Of a stretch of 64,000 nt of DNA, positions 12,677-27,110 are shown piece by piece. Under the pieces are notes generated by a model. That model made no database searches. It was not told where the DNA came from and worked only from the letters and a program-made list of their open reading frames with translations. The number at the start of each line of letters is the position of its first letter. Position 1 is the first letter of the stretch. The translations under genes and the position numbers were made by a program. This DNA comes from Istiophorus platypterus (taxonomy: Eukaryota > Chordata > Actinopteri > Istiophoriformes > Istiophoridae): the NCBI GenBank assembly GCA_016859345.1, contig CM029126.1, positions 13,611,527-13,675,526 of the forward strand. The letters run 5' to 3'.

Positions 12677-15600
12677 GGTGCTGACACAGGAAGCCTTTCA
12701 GTAAGATCAGTAACAAGCTGCAATGAAAGCAGCCTCTCCTCTGTCCTGTTCAGTTCCTGCTCTCTTTCTCTGTGGCTCTTACTCCGTTGCTTGCACCCCC
12801 CCCCTTCCTTTTAGTGCTGTCTAATGCTGGTCCTCTGAAACAACTGTTAACATTTTTATTTTGGACCTTTCCCTCAATTCCTTTCACTATCTGTGATCAT
12901 TACACAACATGCTTCCTCCACAAGTCTTGTTTGACTTCATTTAACACAACCCTCCTGCCTCTCTTTTATCCAAATGTCTTACTATCAGCATGCCTTGACA
13001 ATATCTCAATGGCCCAGAGGAGAACACACCCACTCTATCTATACTTTCCTGCAAATGAAAGGGGAGCCCCTGCAGTGGTTGGTGACATCATCTCTGTGAG
13101 ACACAAGTCCATATATGGCTCTGTGATTTTTTTTTTCTCTGCAATTTGGTGGCTGGAAAGAATGCTATTCTTACCAGGAATAGCCCAGATAGTGGCTTTT
13201 CTCACAGTCTACACCATCATTATGCAGCGCTGTGCCATAGTTACTGTGCCACCGAACAGAGTGCATCATGCTCACTAATATCTCTGAACTGACCTATCTG
13301 ATATCACTCATATATACTTTCGCTTTCACTACAGCAGAGATTTTCTAAGTGTTTAAATCTTCAAGGGAGACTTTCCATCTCTAGCTTTCAGTTTTGTGAA
13401 GTTACTTCTGGATCGATAAGGTATCCCATTTCACCCAATGATTCCTTAACCTCCATTCTGGATGAAAAAGCAATGATTTAACAACATGCCTACTGCTGAC
13501 ACATGGTGAGAGGCAGCAGCATCATTCATCATGAAGCAGAACAGGTTTCTACTATTTGTTTTGTCTTTATGAAGTATGCCACCATCCCTTGTTTAATGGT
13601 ATTTCCAAAAGGAGATATTTATCTTTTAAAAAAAAAAAAGACACATGTTTTAACAAGGGCAAGAATGGTGTGTGACAGAACCTCATGATGGATTATCACT
13701 TACTTTATTCCACAGCTCATAACTCAGCTTTTAAAGATGTCTCTCCAGTTTTTTTTTTTTTTTACAGGCTATGCATTGTATAAGTAAAGAATACTTAAGA
13801 AAAACACTCTTTTCTTACACCCTGCCTTGCTGTCATGCAACTGCTTAATGTGTGACAGTTGAATGCTGAGGCTTTACTGGCTAATTTGCCAGTTGAGTAA
13901 GACTTTATCTACATTTTTTGGAATCAGTAAACTCCCTCACTATGTCCACTGCGTTAATCTCAGATACTGCAGAATGTGAACGTAGCCAACCTTTACAGCA
14001 GGTTAGAACAACTACTGAATGGATTGTCAAGAATTTTTATACAGGCATTCATAAACCCTAAAGGCGGAATCCTATCGACTTTGGTGATCTCTTGATTATT
14101 CCTCTAGCGCCATCATCAGGTCTAAATTAAAACTTGTCCAATACTTTGGTAAAGCTCAAAAAGAAGCCAGATAATCACTGCCTGAATTGCTGATGCTGCA
14201 TTACAAAACAGAGTAGCAAGAAGAAAAAGTCTAAAGAGAGAGAGAAAAAAAATGTGGTAACATGTAGACCTGTCTATGTAAATTACTGCCATGCCTCCTT
14301 GCATTTCCCTTTTTTTCTGAGGCACAGTATAAGACTTCATGAGTCATTAGTTAAAAATATGAAATTACATACAGTGGTAATACAGGTTCCAGTTATGTCA
14401 GATAATGCACATTTTCGTTCCAGATGAAAAGAAGACTTCAAACCTGGGAAATCTAAAAATTTGTGTTAGTTATACAAAAGACAAGGCTGGGGCTGGAAAT
14501 ATTTCCTATAGGGTCAACCACTAACTTAAATCCACTCCATTTATTAAAAAGGAACAATCATACTTGCTTATATGTTTGTTTCATAGTATCTTTCACACAA
14601 ACTTACTAAATGCTTCTATATAAGTTTTAACTCAGAGCAATAGTATTGCATTGTGTTGATTTTTGGTTACTTTGCCACCCCCCCTCTCTGTGATCCTATT
14701 TCATGTAATTATCTAATTTGCCACAAGGTGGGACTATAGGCAAAGACACAGAATAAGGAAGTGGCTGGACTATTAGTATCACTTAGTGCAACTAATGACA
14801 TCTTGGTTTCATAATATAAGTGGACATGATGGGATTCATGTGAAAAGTCAAGCCACTTGATTTCTCATTAACTGGATAGTGCTATCTTAACAAATTGATT
14901 TCCTCTTTTCCTCCTCCTACCATCTGCAGGGTGACTGGACAGCTGGAAGAAGACACTAACATAGTGGTCTAGAGACACTGAGACTTTACTGCCATACATC
15001 TTAATTCATAACAATCGAGATAGCTGCATGTGTATTTGTGTGTATATGTTGTGCGAATGTGTGTATTTGTGTGCATGTGTGCACATGTACCTGGAGGAAG
15101 GGTAATGTGATTTATAGACAGAGTCTCTTTTAGAGGGACTGTTCAGACATTGATCCATGCAGATATTACATCATTTATCTCTGCACATTGGCTATATCTG
15201 CTGTACTTATTGCTTGGCTCCCCTCCCTGTCAGCTGCAACATCGTTCCTTCGCTTCTCCTCCCCGTCACTTTCCCTCCGTCCCTCATACCCTCCCTCCAT
15301 CCCTCCAGTCTGTAATTTTCATTTTTTCTTCACCTGAAGCCCTTGATGAAAATCTTAAAGCAGATCCCTTATAAGAAGAAAGGAACACTAAATTCTTTCT
15401 GGGCCAGAAAAAATAATTTTCCATCATGAATTTTCCGTCATGACTGCAGTGAATGTGGATTTATGGCAACAGAAATGTGAAATAACTCTAACTGGGGCTG
15501 TAAGTGCACTTAGTTGCATATAATTCCTCTTCAGCAGTCCCAAGAGAAAGGTGAGGACTTTTTAATAACTCCTTCCATTCACCTCCATCCTCATTAAGCG

Positions 15601-17410
15601 GTCTAGTCGAGTGAAAATGCAGAGACCTACTGAGAGGGTGTTGAGAGGATTGATCTCAGCTGAGAGAAAAAGAAGTGAGGGGGCTGCAATTTTTCGAGGG
15701 AGTTGTTGGAAGCTCTCCCTCCAGAGCTCCGCTCCAGAGTTTGACACATCAAGAAGCCTTTAATGGTGTCATTAGTGCAACTGTTCCACCGAGGATAGAT
15801 GATTCTGTGGGTTAAGAGGAGTTAATCACCTGCCAATCAAACCTCATCAAGCTGCCTCTATGGATGAGGCGCTATACAAATCTCATCATTTTTAGGGAGC
15901 CTTCAATTAAGTTGGTATAGGCAAAAAGGCACATGCAGAAAGGAGAGAGCGACATGTTGAGGAGAGGGCAAGATGGGAAGGAAGGAAAGGAAGAAAGACA
16001 GGGAGACAAAGACATTAAGCAGGGCCGGACGACTCCTGTCTGACACTAAGCAGCAGAAATGTAATGTCTTAAAAGGCCATCACAGTCAATAAAGTTCTTA
16101 ATGTGCTTAAAGCAATTACTGTGTCCGGAGAGGAGCAGAGTGCATGCAGGATATTAACCTCAATAACCTGCTCTATCTGCTCCATAATTAAATTATCCTC
16201 ACATCCTAATTCTCATACAGATACACTTGTACACACACACATGCATTTATGTACGTTCACAGGATGTGTGTGTCTTGAACTGTATGTCTGCTGATATCCT
16301 GGCCTGACAAGAGAGAAGAAGAAGTAAAAAACCACACAAATAAAAGTGAAAGTAAAGGACTGATGATGGTGTGGGATCTCAGCGCTGGAAATAAAGTTCT
16401 GTGTGACCCTGATGTTGATTGAGGTGTTATGTTCAGACAACTGCTATAACTGTCTGTCAGCATCCTGTAGGTTTACACGCAGATAAGCAACTTTCGGACA
16501 GTGTCGCAATTTATTTTAAGTTTCATATATTTTCCTAGAGAAGAGCTCATATTTAGAACTAATTCTAGGAATAATGGTAACAGTGTTTAACTTGCATGTG
16601 GAGTCAATCAGAACAGTCAGCAAATTCAACATGAATGGATATGATCACATTTCCAACTGTACATAAACAATGACTGTTTATTTAAGTGGTTTTAAAATGA
16701 ACTGCTCTTTCAAGGAAATACCTCTTGATCGTAACAACTGCTTATGAACTATGAATCTCAACTATTGTCTCAGAATTATGTCTCTGTTTCGCGGGTAATT
16801 TGTACTATATTACTTAGTTCTTTCAAGGAAACGTCAAAGAAAATGAGATTGAATTTAAGTCATACGGAATACCTTTGTGCTCTTCCACGTATTTGTACAC
16901 ATTTTCCATTTTCCTTTTTGTTCTCATCCTGTACATGTCCTAGCTGACATTTATATCTACTGCCTCTTTCTTTTACTCTCCTTCTTTTTTCATTCTGTAT
17001 TATGTATAATCTCTTTTAAATAGTAATCTAAAAAGCTCTTAAAGCTCATTTAATTTTGTTTACTAGTTGTCATACAAGATGTTATTTACAGAGCCAGAGA
17101 GACAGCTTGACACTTCGGATGCTAATTATTACTTCTGAAAATAACTAGACACCCTTAAGCACTATGCATGGGCCCCCGATGAAATTTTTCTCAGCATCTG
17201 GAACAGCTGTTGTGGTTGGACTGGGCAGCAAGCTAATTTAGTATTTTCTGGATGGTGCCTCTTTGGTTTATTTTACTGTCGTATTTTTACTGTTAAGTAA
17301 TGTTTTCTGATCTTAACTTTGGAATGCGGAACTACTGCTTTGGGTCAAAATATATAAAAAAGCTAAGAATACAATAGAATGAGATTTGTGAGTATGATTG
17401 TGCTTGTGAA

Positions 17411-17411
<1 letters not shown>

Positions 17412-17463
<52 letters not shown>
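17412..17463. repeat. (TG)n microsatellite
   Basis: An uninterrupted TG dinucleotide run of about 50 bases. A second, interrupted TG-rich stretch follows at about 17725-17765. Confidence 0.95.
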
Positions 17464-17465
<2 letters not shown>

Positions 17466-19820
17466 TTTGTTTTTTCCTGTCATAGGCTTGGCTTTCAGAC
17501 TAAAAACAAGTTAAGTGGGGACAACTTGTCCAATTGGTGATGTAAGCTGTGTCCTCAATTGAGAAAAAGCTGATTTTTGTGTCAGTGGCAAAGGGCTAGG
17601 TTAAGGTTAAGTTACGGATAGAGTTGGTAACTGGTGGTTATGATACGAGTTAAGTAAGTCTCCAGGAAATTAAGACAAGTCCGTGTGGTTTCCCCAAAAG
17701 TGAAAAGGTCAACATGCGTATGTGTGTGTATCTGTGTGTGTGTGTGCGTGTTTGTGTGTGTGAGTTTGTGAGTGGTGTGCATAGTTTTTCATGCTGAGGA
17801 GGACTCCGTTACTGTTGCGAGACGATACAGGAGGATGGGCTGTCAGGAAAAAAGGTGTTAGCCCATCAGCAGACTGTCAGCATTTTCGCACACTCTCAAA
17901 CAGAAGCATAAAATACAGCCATCAACTACTGACTAAAGCAGGGATGGGGATAGGAAAGGTATTTTTGCCAGTGGTCACCGCTGGCTCAGTGCATCCACCA
18001 TTATTATGCCCACACATCCAAGAACGCATATACAATAAACTTATGAATATACCCTCCTGTAAGCCTTGTCATATGAGAAATGGCTTCTCACCCTGTAGTT
18101 TTTAAGCTGTCATGATGAGCAGAGTGTGAATATTATGAACCGAGGTTTTTTTTTTTTTTGCACTGAATTTAATCAAATCAACTGCTGCAAACCCTGCAGG
18201 AATTATAGCTTAAACCACATTACAGCGAGTAAGCACTTTCAGAAAATTCATACATACAGTATGTCCTTGAGGTATTTGAACATCACGTGTTAATGAATAA
18301 TTAATGATGAAAATAGTAACCTCTGAGCAGAACTGATTTTCAAACACGCATCACTGCACTTTAAGGAAATATCTCAATATGTTAACTGGAAGAAAAGGAT
18401 GACATGAAAAGAGTATATGAGAAACTGCATCTATGCCTCACTCTGCTTGCTCAGTTCTGTGAACTGAAAGCCTCCCCATGTCACTGAATACAATTAACTA
18501 GGTAGAGAAAGTGAATGCATGGACAACTTGCTGATACACAGGAACTGTAATCATATCTGGGAGGATGTGCTCTTTGGCACCATAATGCTACCTCTTAACA
18601 AATATACAGACTTTTGATTGGATTTAATGATATCTGACTATTGCAGCTTGATTAGATTAATTTTTAGTAGGGCGCTTTTTTCCTATGAGATATATGAGAT
18701 ATATTGTATATTTAAATCCAATATAGTATATCTCATTCATTCAGCCTTAAAGATATGTAGAGATGGATACAATAAAGTTACAGTGCAAACATATACGTCT
18801 GCAAGGATGCAGACTAGCACAACCCTGCTGGACTTAAGCAAATTTTTGTTTGCTATCTGGCATTTTAGTGAGGGTTAAAGTCACTGGATAGCTCAATACT
18901 ACATTTCAGTACTGCTAATATTAATTTTATTTGCTCTCTGTGTGCGTCCTCTCTCTTTCTGTGGACATGGATCATAGAAAGAAAAGGAGAACAAACAAAA
19001 AAATTTAATATGAAGTGAAAATGCATGACCATAGCCCTGAGGAGAAGGACAGCATGTGTGTGTTTGTGTGTATGTCTGTGTCCATGTGTACATGTGTGGG
19101 AGACATAAAGAAAAGAACCATGTCTCTCAGAGCCAAAATGAGGTTGGGGAATTAAACAGAGCACTTTTGTTCCCCTCAATGAAAGTAGCTCTCTCCTCAT
19201 CACAGGAGGACATATGGGGTGTGAAACAAAGCCACCGGTTGACGACAGGGGGAGAGGAATCCTTGTGAGCCTGAGGAGATGACAAAAAAAGGAAAAAAAA
19301 CAACAGCCTGAAACCGGGTTAAGGCAGAATCGGTCAGAGAAATTGCTCGGGAAACTCAAGGAGTGGCGTCAACGTAAACTTAAATGAAGAAACTTCCTGA
19401 CTCTCTTCCATGGGAGTGAGTGCCAGTGTTTGACCCATCCAAACAAAAAAACAGTGATTCTGTCAAACACTGACGGCCTGCACAGCATGTTCTGACACCG
19501 TTGAGCACAATATACAGTGTCCACCACACCTCACTCCATCACTGGGAATGTGCTGATACACCAAAGCTTGCACACCTGCAGACATATCCACACAGCGCAC
19601 ACGTACCCATATGCTTGCACACACACATTAACAGCTACATGCACAGCTAAGACAAGGTGGTAGACAGTCAGTGTGGAGATAGATGGGGGAGGTAAATAGG
19701 GGTGTCATGGCAGTGTGATGGAATGAGGCAGAGGAGAATTCATCCTGTGTTTCCTCTAGCCTCTGTCCCCCTGCTGACAGCATCCTGAAATAGGGCCCAC
19801 TGTGTCTGTATATATACCTA

Positions 19821-19852
<32 letters not shown>

Positions 19853-19854
19853 TG
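19821..19854. repeat. (TG)n microsatellite
   Basis: TG dinucleotide run with one TA interruption near its end. Confidence 0.9.
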
Positions 19855-21302
19855 AGAAAGAGTGCATTTCTCTTTTCAATGTGCTTTCTCCTTTTTCTCT
19901 GTGCGTGTGTTTTCGACTTCTAAGTGTCTGTTTCCTCCTCTGTGTGTTGTGTATCTCCTAAGCTCTGGGAGCTGGATGAAAGCGGCCAGTGTGGGGAGAG
20001 ATAGAGATAACAGTAGAGAATGAGTGAAAGAGAGAGAGAAAGAGCCCTCTGGGAAAATGAAACATCCTTCCTGTTTCGTTTTTATGTTTAGCCCTGGTTT
20101 GAATTGGAATCCCATTGGGCCAGTGGTCAGTAAAGTGTTATTAGATCCCACAGAAGAACTGTCTGTGTTCCGTACCAGCTGGCAATACCTGGGGGTAATC
20201 ATTTAAATGCAGTTGCTGCTAAATACATTTAGCATATGTTTTCTCATTTCTAGCTCCAGTGGGACAGGTTTGGGTCATTCAAATGCCATCTTAGTGAAGA
20301 AAAAGAAGGACAAGAAATAATAAGAAAATATCCTTTGGATGTGGGAGAATGCTGCAATGGTGGCAATCCCATCACATGAATGCAAATCTACCTACTTTTT
20401 AACAGCGACTATAAAATATAGATTTAATTCTCTTCAGTGCGATGTTCCACCAATACTCATTCAAAATACAATTTCATTATCAGGCAGTACAGCAAAAATT
20501 CCCTTTTTCTCCTCTCCATCCGACCTATTTGGTTCTGACTGTAACTTAAAGACTGACGGTGGTGTTAATATTTTTTTCTGTTTGACAGGCACGGCTGCCC
20601 ACTTAGGATGTACATATTGAAAAAGCCATCAGTGTGGCTAAAAAAAGGCTTAGACAGAGCAGCTAAAAACTTTAAACACACACACACACACCCTATGGGA
20701 GGAGTAGCAAAAATTGACTTTAGGCACTGCTTTGGGAAAGAATGAAAGATCATTTTGTTCCGCATATATGAATACATATAAATACAAATTTTGGGTTCTT
20801 TATCAACAGGTAGGTACACAGAGCACAGGTAGCAGTAGAGAGCGTTGTTGGCCAGACTGCAATGGTGGTGCCAGCCCTACAAATGCGAATGTCTCTCACT
20901 GACTGATTGAGTGACTAAGTGCTGACGTTACAACATCGGCCGGCTGGCCAAGTTTTGGAGTTTCTAATGGGTCATCAGGTGGCGATTGCGGGAAGTGTTG
21001 CAAACGTGGCGCCTTTGTAACTAGATTACTGACTTTTCAGACTCCTTAAGCAATTTTATTATTTTTCTTTTTTTTTTTTATTACAGAAGCAACATTTCTA
21101 TTGACTTTTTGGACAAACTTTAGCTACTTTCCTCAGATGAGAGTTGCCAGTATTGCTCCACAAATACAAGGTTGGGTGTTCCCTCAACAGACACATCTCT
21201 CTATGGTCTCAGAAAATTGATTACACGGCATCATTTTACTACTAAATATAGCCAAAACCACAGCACACCCACCTACGTGTGTGGTGTTTCTATCAGATGA
21301 CG

Positions 21303-21336
21303 TTGCACTTCTAAAATCAGGATTTTAGAAGTGCAA
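21303..21336. repeat. Perfect 34-base inverted repeat
   Basis: Arms of 16 bases (21303-21318 and 21321-21336) are exact reverse complements around a two-base centre AG. It lies in gene-free DNA. It could be a transposon scar or a replication-slippage product. Confidence 0.9.
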
Positions 21337-21673
21337 AGCAGCAACTTGGAAATTTCTTCATATATGTAGATGTTAGCACAGAGAGTAGGTGAGAAGTAAC
21401 AAGATAAAGGTCAGTAAAGCCAAATACTAGGTTTGGACGTAGTCTTGTTTTTGTATGCAAGGTTTCCATGGTTAACCTTGTTTACTGGTTGTCCAGGTCC
21501 GATTGGGTTTAAGTGACATGTTTCTAATTTCGCTGCCATGTACCTCATGCAATCAAATGGGGGTTTAGCGCTGTCGATGGAGCTCTGTATGCTTGTCAAC
21601 CCCTGTCATTTAGAAAGCTAAAAATCAGTGAGGTACTGTTGTGCAAGGCAGTTCTGATATCCTTATCTTCCTC

Positions 21674-21740
21674 TTCTTTCTTTCTTTCTTTCTTTCTCTC
21701 TCTCTCTCTTGTTCTCTCTCTCTCCCTTTCTTTCTTTCTG
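21674..21740. repeat. (TTTC)n / (TC)n polypyrimidine tract
   Basis: TTTC units pass into TC dinucleotides and then TCTC-rich sequence, making a strongly strand-asymmetric tract. Confidence 0.9.
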
Positions 21741-22290
21741 GATCCGTCTGCCTGCTTTTGTCTCCTAGAGACTCTCCCTTTCTCTCCTAAGGGATAAAGA
21801 CCCTCCCAGTCTTCAGCTCACTGAAGCCTGTGTGGAGTAATTAGAATTAAAGTATTAGAGTTAAAAAGGAGGATTTGAGTCTGATTATGATGAAGGAAAC
21901 TATAATCCAAATACTCCCTAATGGGTTTCATAAGATTTCAGTCAGTAAACCATTCTTTCAAATACAAAAACCTAACCAGACAAAACATTATTTTCTGCTG
22001 ACTGTTTGAAGCTGTGAGTGTTTGTTTTAGGTGTATGTGGACATATATAGTATACAACTATATGTGTGTCTGCATTGTGTTATGTGGGTGTGTGCGCTGG
22101 TGGCTGCTAGTGAATGGGTCTCATCTATCTGCCTTTCTCTTGGCAGTGAGGCTGACTTTTCCTCTCGATTAAAAATGAATGCCCCCTCCCTTCTGCTCTC
22201 TGTCACTTTTCTTCACTTCTGCTCCTGCTCCTACTCCCTCTCTTTTTTCTCCCTATATCCTCTTTATTTTCTTCAAGCCATCATTATATA

Positions 22291-22355
22291 TCAACCCCCC
22301 CCCCCCTATCCCAACACACACAAACATACACACAGACACACAAACACACGCACAC

Positions 22356-22403
<48 letters not shown>

Positions 22404-22410
22404 AACACTT
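22291..22410. repeat. Poly-C followed by (CA)n microsatellite
   Basis: A run of C residues precedes a long CA-rich stretch, partly interrupted and then nearly pure from about 22350. Related CA/TG tracts lie at about 22567-22610 and 22757-22793. Confidence 0.9.
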
Positions 22411-25083
22411 TCTTCCCTCCTGGCTTCTCCTGACTGTCTCCTCATTCTCCGCGACCCCCCCTCTCTTTCTGAACATATTTCATCAAAGGCGTCTTCACAG
22501 GTAACACTCACCCTGATCTCATTAACTGCTAAGCATAGAAGACTTGAAAGAACACACTGTCTCTAACACGCACACGCACACACACACACACACACACACA
22601 GACACACACCGCTTGTTGAACCCTAACAGTAGCATAGGACAAGAGAATCAAAGACAGGAACCTTCGGAAGGATCATGTATAATTCTTAAACTGAGGAGAG
22701 TTATAACATTCTAATGATTCCAGGCTATGGCTCTGAGATAGGCCTTTATATTGGCTCTGTGTGCGTGTGTGTGTGTGCGTGTGTGTGTGTGTATACCGCC
22801 CCCTCACTCAGTCTCTGTCCAGTTAGCAGTTATATTAACCTGGGGTCTCCCTGCTCTCCCGATCAGCGTAACCTCATTAACTCCCATTAAGTCTCATTAC
22901 CACCCTCGTGAGGATCGTTACCACTGGCTTTATCTCATTTCCTAAACACCACTGTATGCATTCTGTGGATGTCTGTGGGTTGCAGCACAACTTTTGTGGG
23001 TAACTGCGAGTTACCATGTGTTTCGCTGGAGGTTGGACCAGGTGCGAATGGTGGTTTGCCATTGACAGTAATTGAGCAATCCACTGACTCTATAAGACGA
23101 AATAGAAAACAGAAACAGTTTTTTCAGGCATGAAGGGCAGAGTGTAAAAACTACCAGAGTGGGGGCACTAGAGTGACAGCTTGACACAGAGTCAACTATA
23201 ATTATACATGACTGCCAGAGTGAAATATTCAGCAGTTTGTGGTCATGGGAATGAATTATATATTAACTACCGTCAGGAGGTCTAGTCCGGAGTTGGATTT
23301 GATGTTGTAGGGTCTGAGAGGCAGTGGGATCTGGAGTAAAAAAGAGTAAAAAAAACACATAAAAGGGTCTGAAGTGATTAAGGATGAGGAGGGAGGGCAG
23401 ATTAGATTAGACAAGGAGGAAGTTAGGTTTTATTCACTGCTCACTGAGGTCTGTAATGTCCACAGGTGCATGGACGATGTATGCCAGTCACTGCTGACTT
23501 GTAGCCTCTGGGTGGATTTTTTTTTTTTAATTATATATTTTATTCATAATTTTTTAATTTTAGTTTTCAATATGTTTTTCCAGCACGTATTCGGTAGTTT
23601 CAGTTAGTATTTTCGCTCCGGCCATTCAGAGGTCGCAGGTTAACCACTATGATGTGATAATCCTCTGCGCGAAAGAACCGAACAGATGATTCTGCTTCCA
23701 GCTTTTTCAGTTTCTGTTCTCGATTTATTGTGTTTGACAAGACATGTTTTTTCAGTGAAAAAAGTAAAATGTTCATCAAAACTGAGAACAGGTCTGTTGA
23801 AATCTACAAAGCTAATTCAGACTGTCAGTTGCACTTGTGATGCCACACTCGCTTGTGACACATTCTACTTGCTGAAATTTCAAGCACTGCCTTTGGAATA
23901 AGGTGGCGTGTTTAAGCTGTCAAAAGCCTCGGTTACACCCCTGGTTTGCCAGTGACGCTTCTTTATGGCTCAGTCTGTAACCAGCACTGCCACAGTTGCA
24001 GCTGTTACTGCTGCTGCACTCCTGCATTTCATCAATGGCCGGTGCCTGACCCGCACTTATGAGGTTTCACAAGATAGATAGTACTCTCAGGGGCTTTAAG
24101 GTTTCTAATGTCATGGTCATGTGGCAGCTGACACACATAAGATCCCACATAATATAGCTGATGTCAGGCTCTGTCTCTAATGTGGCTTTTTGATTTGAAA
24201 GCAACATTGTTTAAACTATAAGCTTTAAAATCCTTGAAAACATATGGTAAAGTAATAGTATTTCACCGTAACATTAAAATTCAAAGACAAAAAACACTTA
24301 ATTTTTAACAGTTCAACACTCAGAAGCTCAGCTAATCTGCTTCATCAGGATTTTGTGTGTGTGTTCTGATTGAAATCAACTGATTTAAATATTCTTAAGT
24401 TCAGATTTCAAATAAGGAGTATGTGGCTAAATGAGCCCTGCCCACTTCAAACCACAGGAAATATAGAAATGTGTCATGGGAAATAACTAGATTCCAGGAC
24501 TAGATCAAATTTTTCTTTGCAGAGAGTGATGAGGTCAGAGCTTTTCCCCTATCAACTCAGCAATATGTACATACAGTATGTGAGAAAGCATTCAGCCAAA
24601 AATAACCTTAAAATTCTCTCTAAAAAAATCCTTCATCTTTACTCAGCATAAAAACAAACACAGAAGTTTAAATATTTTATTTCAATTTTTTGTTGTATGA
24701 TAGTTGTTTAAGGGTCCTGCACACACATACAAGTGTTTTCATTTCCTCAGTCCGATTAGGCCTCTTTCCAGGGTTAGTTTTCACGGTGTTACACAGAGAA
24801 TGTGATGGGTACCAAACTGTAATTGCTAATAATAATGATAACAGGCAAAACTAGTCAACCCCAGTTTGTACATGCCCACACAGCCCTAAGAAGAGGTCTA
24901 TCAGGCATCCACGTATCCAGATTCCTAACTCCTCAGTGTCTCTGTAGTAAGGCATACATCAGTGTAACCGGTGGACTACTGCTCACTCATTCAGTCAGGT
25001 TTTATAACCACAGTGGTTATACCCACATAAAGCTGAGGCCATGTCCGGATTCTGCTCTGCATTGGCAGAAAAAGAGACAGGAC

Positions 25084-25200
25084 GGTGTGTGTGTGTATGT
25101 ATGCGCACGTGTGTGTGTGTGTGTGCGTGTGTGTGCCTGTGTGTGTGTGTGTGTGTGCGGGCGCGTGTGTTTGCGCGTGCGTGTGTGTGTGTGACGTGCA
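25084..25200. repeat. Interrupted (TG)n tract
   Basis: TG-rich sequence with CG and GC interruptions. It leaves several frames open on both strands, which explains the Cys/Val and His/Thr pseudo-ORFs here. A (GA)n run follows at 25353-25383. Confidence 0.9.
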
Positions 25201-25351
25201 TGTGGAGTGAAGTGTGTTACAAGGAAAGATTGGATCTGACCCATTAACTTTACAGGCCACTCATTGAGCAACAGCGCAGCAGGGGTCAGTTGGGAGATTT
25301 CCCTGTAAATCTCTACAACGATCGCAATGCTGGACCAGGGAACGTGAGGGG

Positions 25352-25386
<35 letters not shown>

Positions 25387-27069
25387 AGCACAGCTTGCAA
25401 CACAGCTCCTGACTATGTCCAAAGCCAAGATAAGTTTCACCAAGGATATCATCTGCTGCCAACCAGCCAGCTGGACTTTATTTTCTTCCGTTACTCATTT
25501 AATCACTCTACAAAAAAGGGGCTTTGACAGCTTAGCCATTTTCAGAGAAAATGATGAGAGTGTATGGGGGCTGTTTTTTTAGCCTGCTTCTCTCATGTTT
25601 CTGCCTTGAGAAAAGACTGTTTTTAGATGTGCCTTTCTGGCTGTGTTGGGTCATGGCCGGCAACCCAAAACATAACCTCAAAAAGATAGCTAAGGGGGCT
25701 GGTATGACGACACTGTGTGCCTTAAGGAAAACACAAACAGCAGATGTGTTGTGTGGAGAACTGAAGCGAGAAGAGGGAGAAATCACTGTACCAGACACTG
25801 GCCTCAGACCGGGATGTTTCTCGCTATTCTTTTTTGCCCTGCGGCACTGCAGCTCCTCGGCTTGGTCACACCTCAGATCCAACCACCTCTACCTGCCAAG
25901 CCCCTGCAGTACTGTGCAGCCATTATCTAAAACACCCACTCCCTCTCTATACCATCTCCCTCTTTCTTTTAGACGTCATATCTCACTCAGAAACAAACCT
26001 TTCCTTTGTAGATTATTAATAATTCAGCCCTCTTGAACATGCTCTCCACTGAATAATTGTTACAGTTAATCATGTCTCTGATAATCCATTACCTGGGGAG
26101 CATCTGCTCTGATAACCCAATCACTGTAGAAAACATACATCAGTTTTTCTTCCTTCAACTCAGCTCTCTAAGGTCTAAGTGCCACTGTGATCACAATTTA
26201 TTAGAGCCACTTTTAAAATAGCACAAAACAAACATTGCATTCAAATCTCGAGAAGTGCAACTCAAAATCAATCATTTTGTTTACATAGTACAATGATCTA
26301 GAAAGCAGGATGCTGTTGTATCAGTGAGCCTTACTTCAGGCACCAGAATTCATTAGCATAGACTTGTGGCTCTAATGCACCCTGCGTTTTGCTTAGACAG
26401 TCAGATATTGCGCAGTGCAACGCCAATCATGGTAATGGCTGCGGTCTGGGAATACTGGACGGTCCAATCATTGCCCTTGCCTTTTTCTAGACTTGACATT
26501 TGATATGTGATTACAACTTCCATTCAGTTTTGTTTTGATCACTAGAAAATCACCCACTGTTTTTGAGGCTTGATTATTTGATGTGTAGCTCATGAGAACT
26601 GCAGTGCTTGTCTGCTACTCACTGAAGTTGAACTCAAGTGCCTGGGCTGTTACTGGTTGATCTTTGAGTTTGGATTTGGAGGGCAATGAACTCTGGGTCA
26701 GTTACAGCTGACCATTCGATATGGGAAAAACACACTTCCAAAATAAATGATAACTCCGACCTGCTACATTTACATTAAAATATAGCTCGTTTTCCATCAG
26801 CCTGTCTGTTGCTTGCTTTTGTTTTTATCTACTAACCCCCCCCCCCCCAACACACACACATCCATGAGCATCACTCTTCTTTAGGCTGCAGGATCTTGTG
26901 GGAGGAAGAGTTAGCGAGTAATTGTTTACCGAACAGCAGATTAATTGCTGTTAAGGTCTCAGGCTAATAACTGCCCAAGAAACCAGATCAGCGACTAATT
27001 TCATGACATTATCTTGTGCATGGGAGTATGTGTGCGCCAGTAAAATACCATTTTATTTGTGTCACATGT

Positions 27070-27109
<40 letters not shown>

Positions 27110-27110
27110 A
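27070..27110. repeat. (CA)n microsatellite
   Basis: CA dinucleotide run of roughly 40 bases, embedded between TAAT-rich stretches. Confidence 0.9.

Noticed and set aside
12772..13278. 168-residue plus-strand ORF upstream of glipr2
   Set aside because: No domain, low-complexity start and no supporting splice structure; most likely chance.
22031..22504. 157-residue plus-strand ORF
   Set aside because: Half of it is CA-repeat translation, and the rest shows no family resemblance.
25551..26036. 161-residue plus-strand ORF
   Set aside because: The hydrophobic start looked like a signal peptide, but there is no recognisable domain and no splice partner, and it sits in microsatellite-rich DNA.
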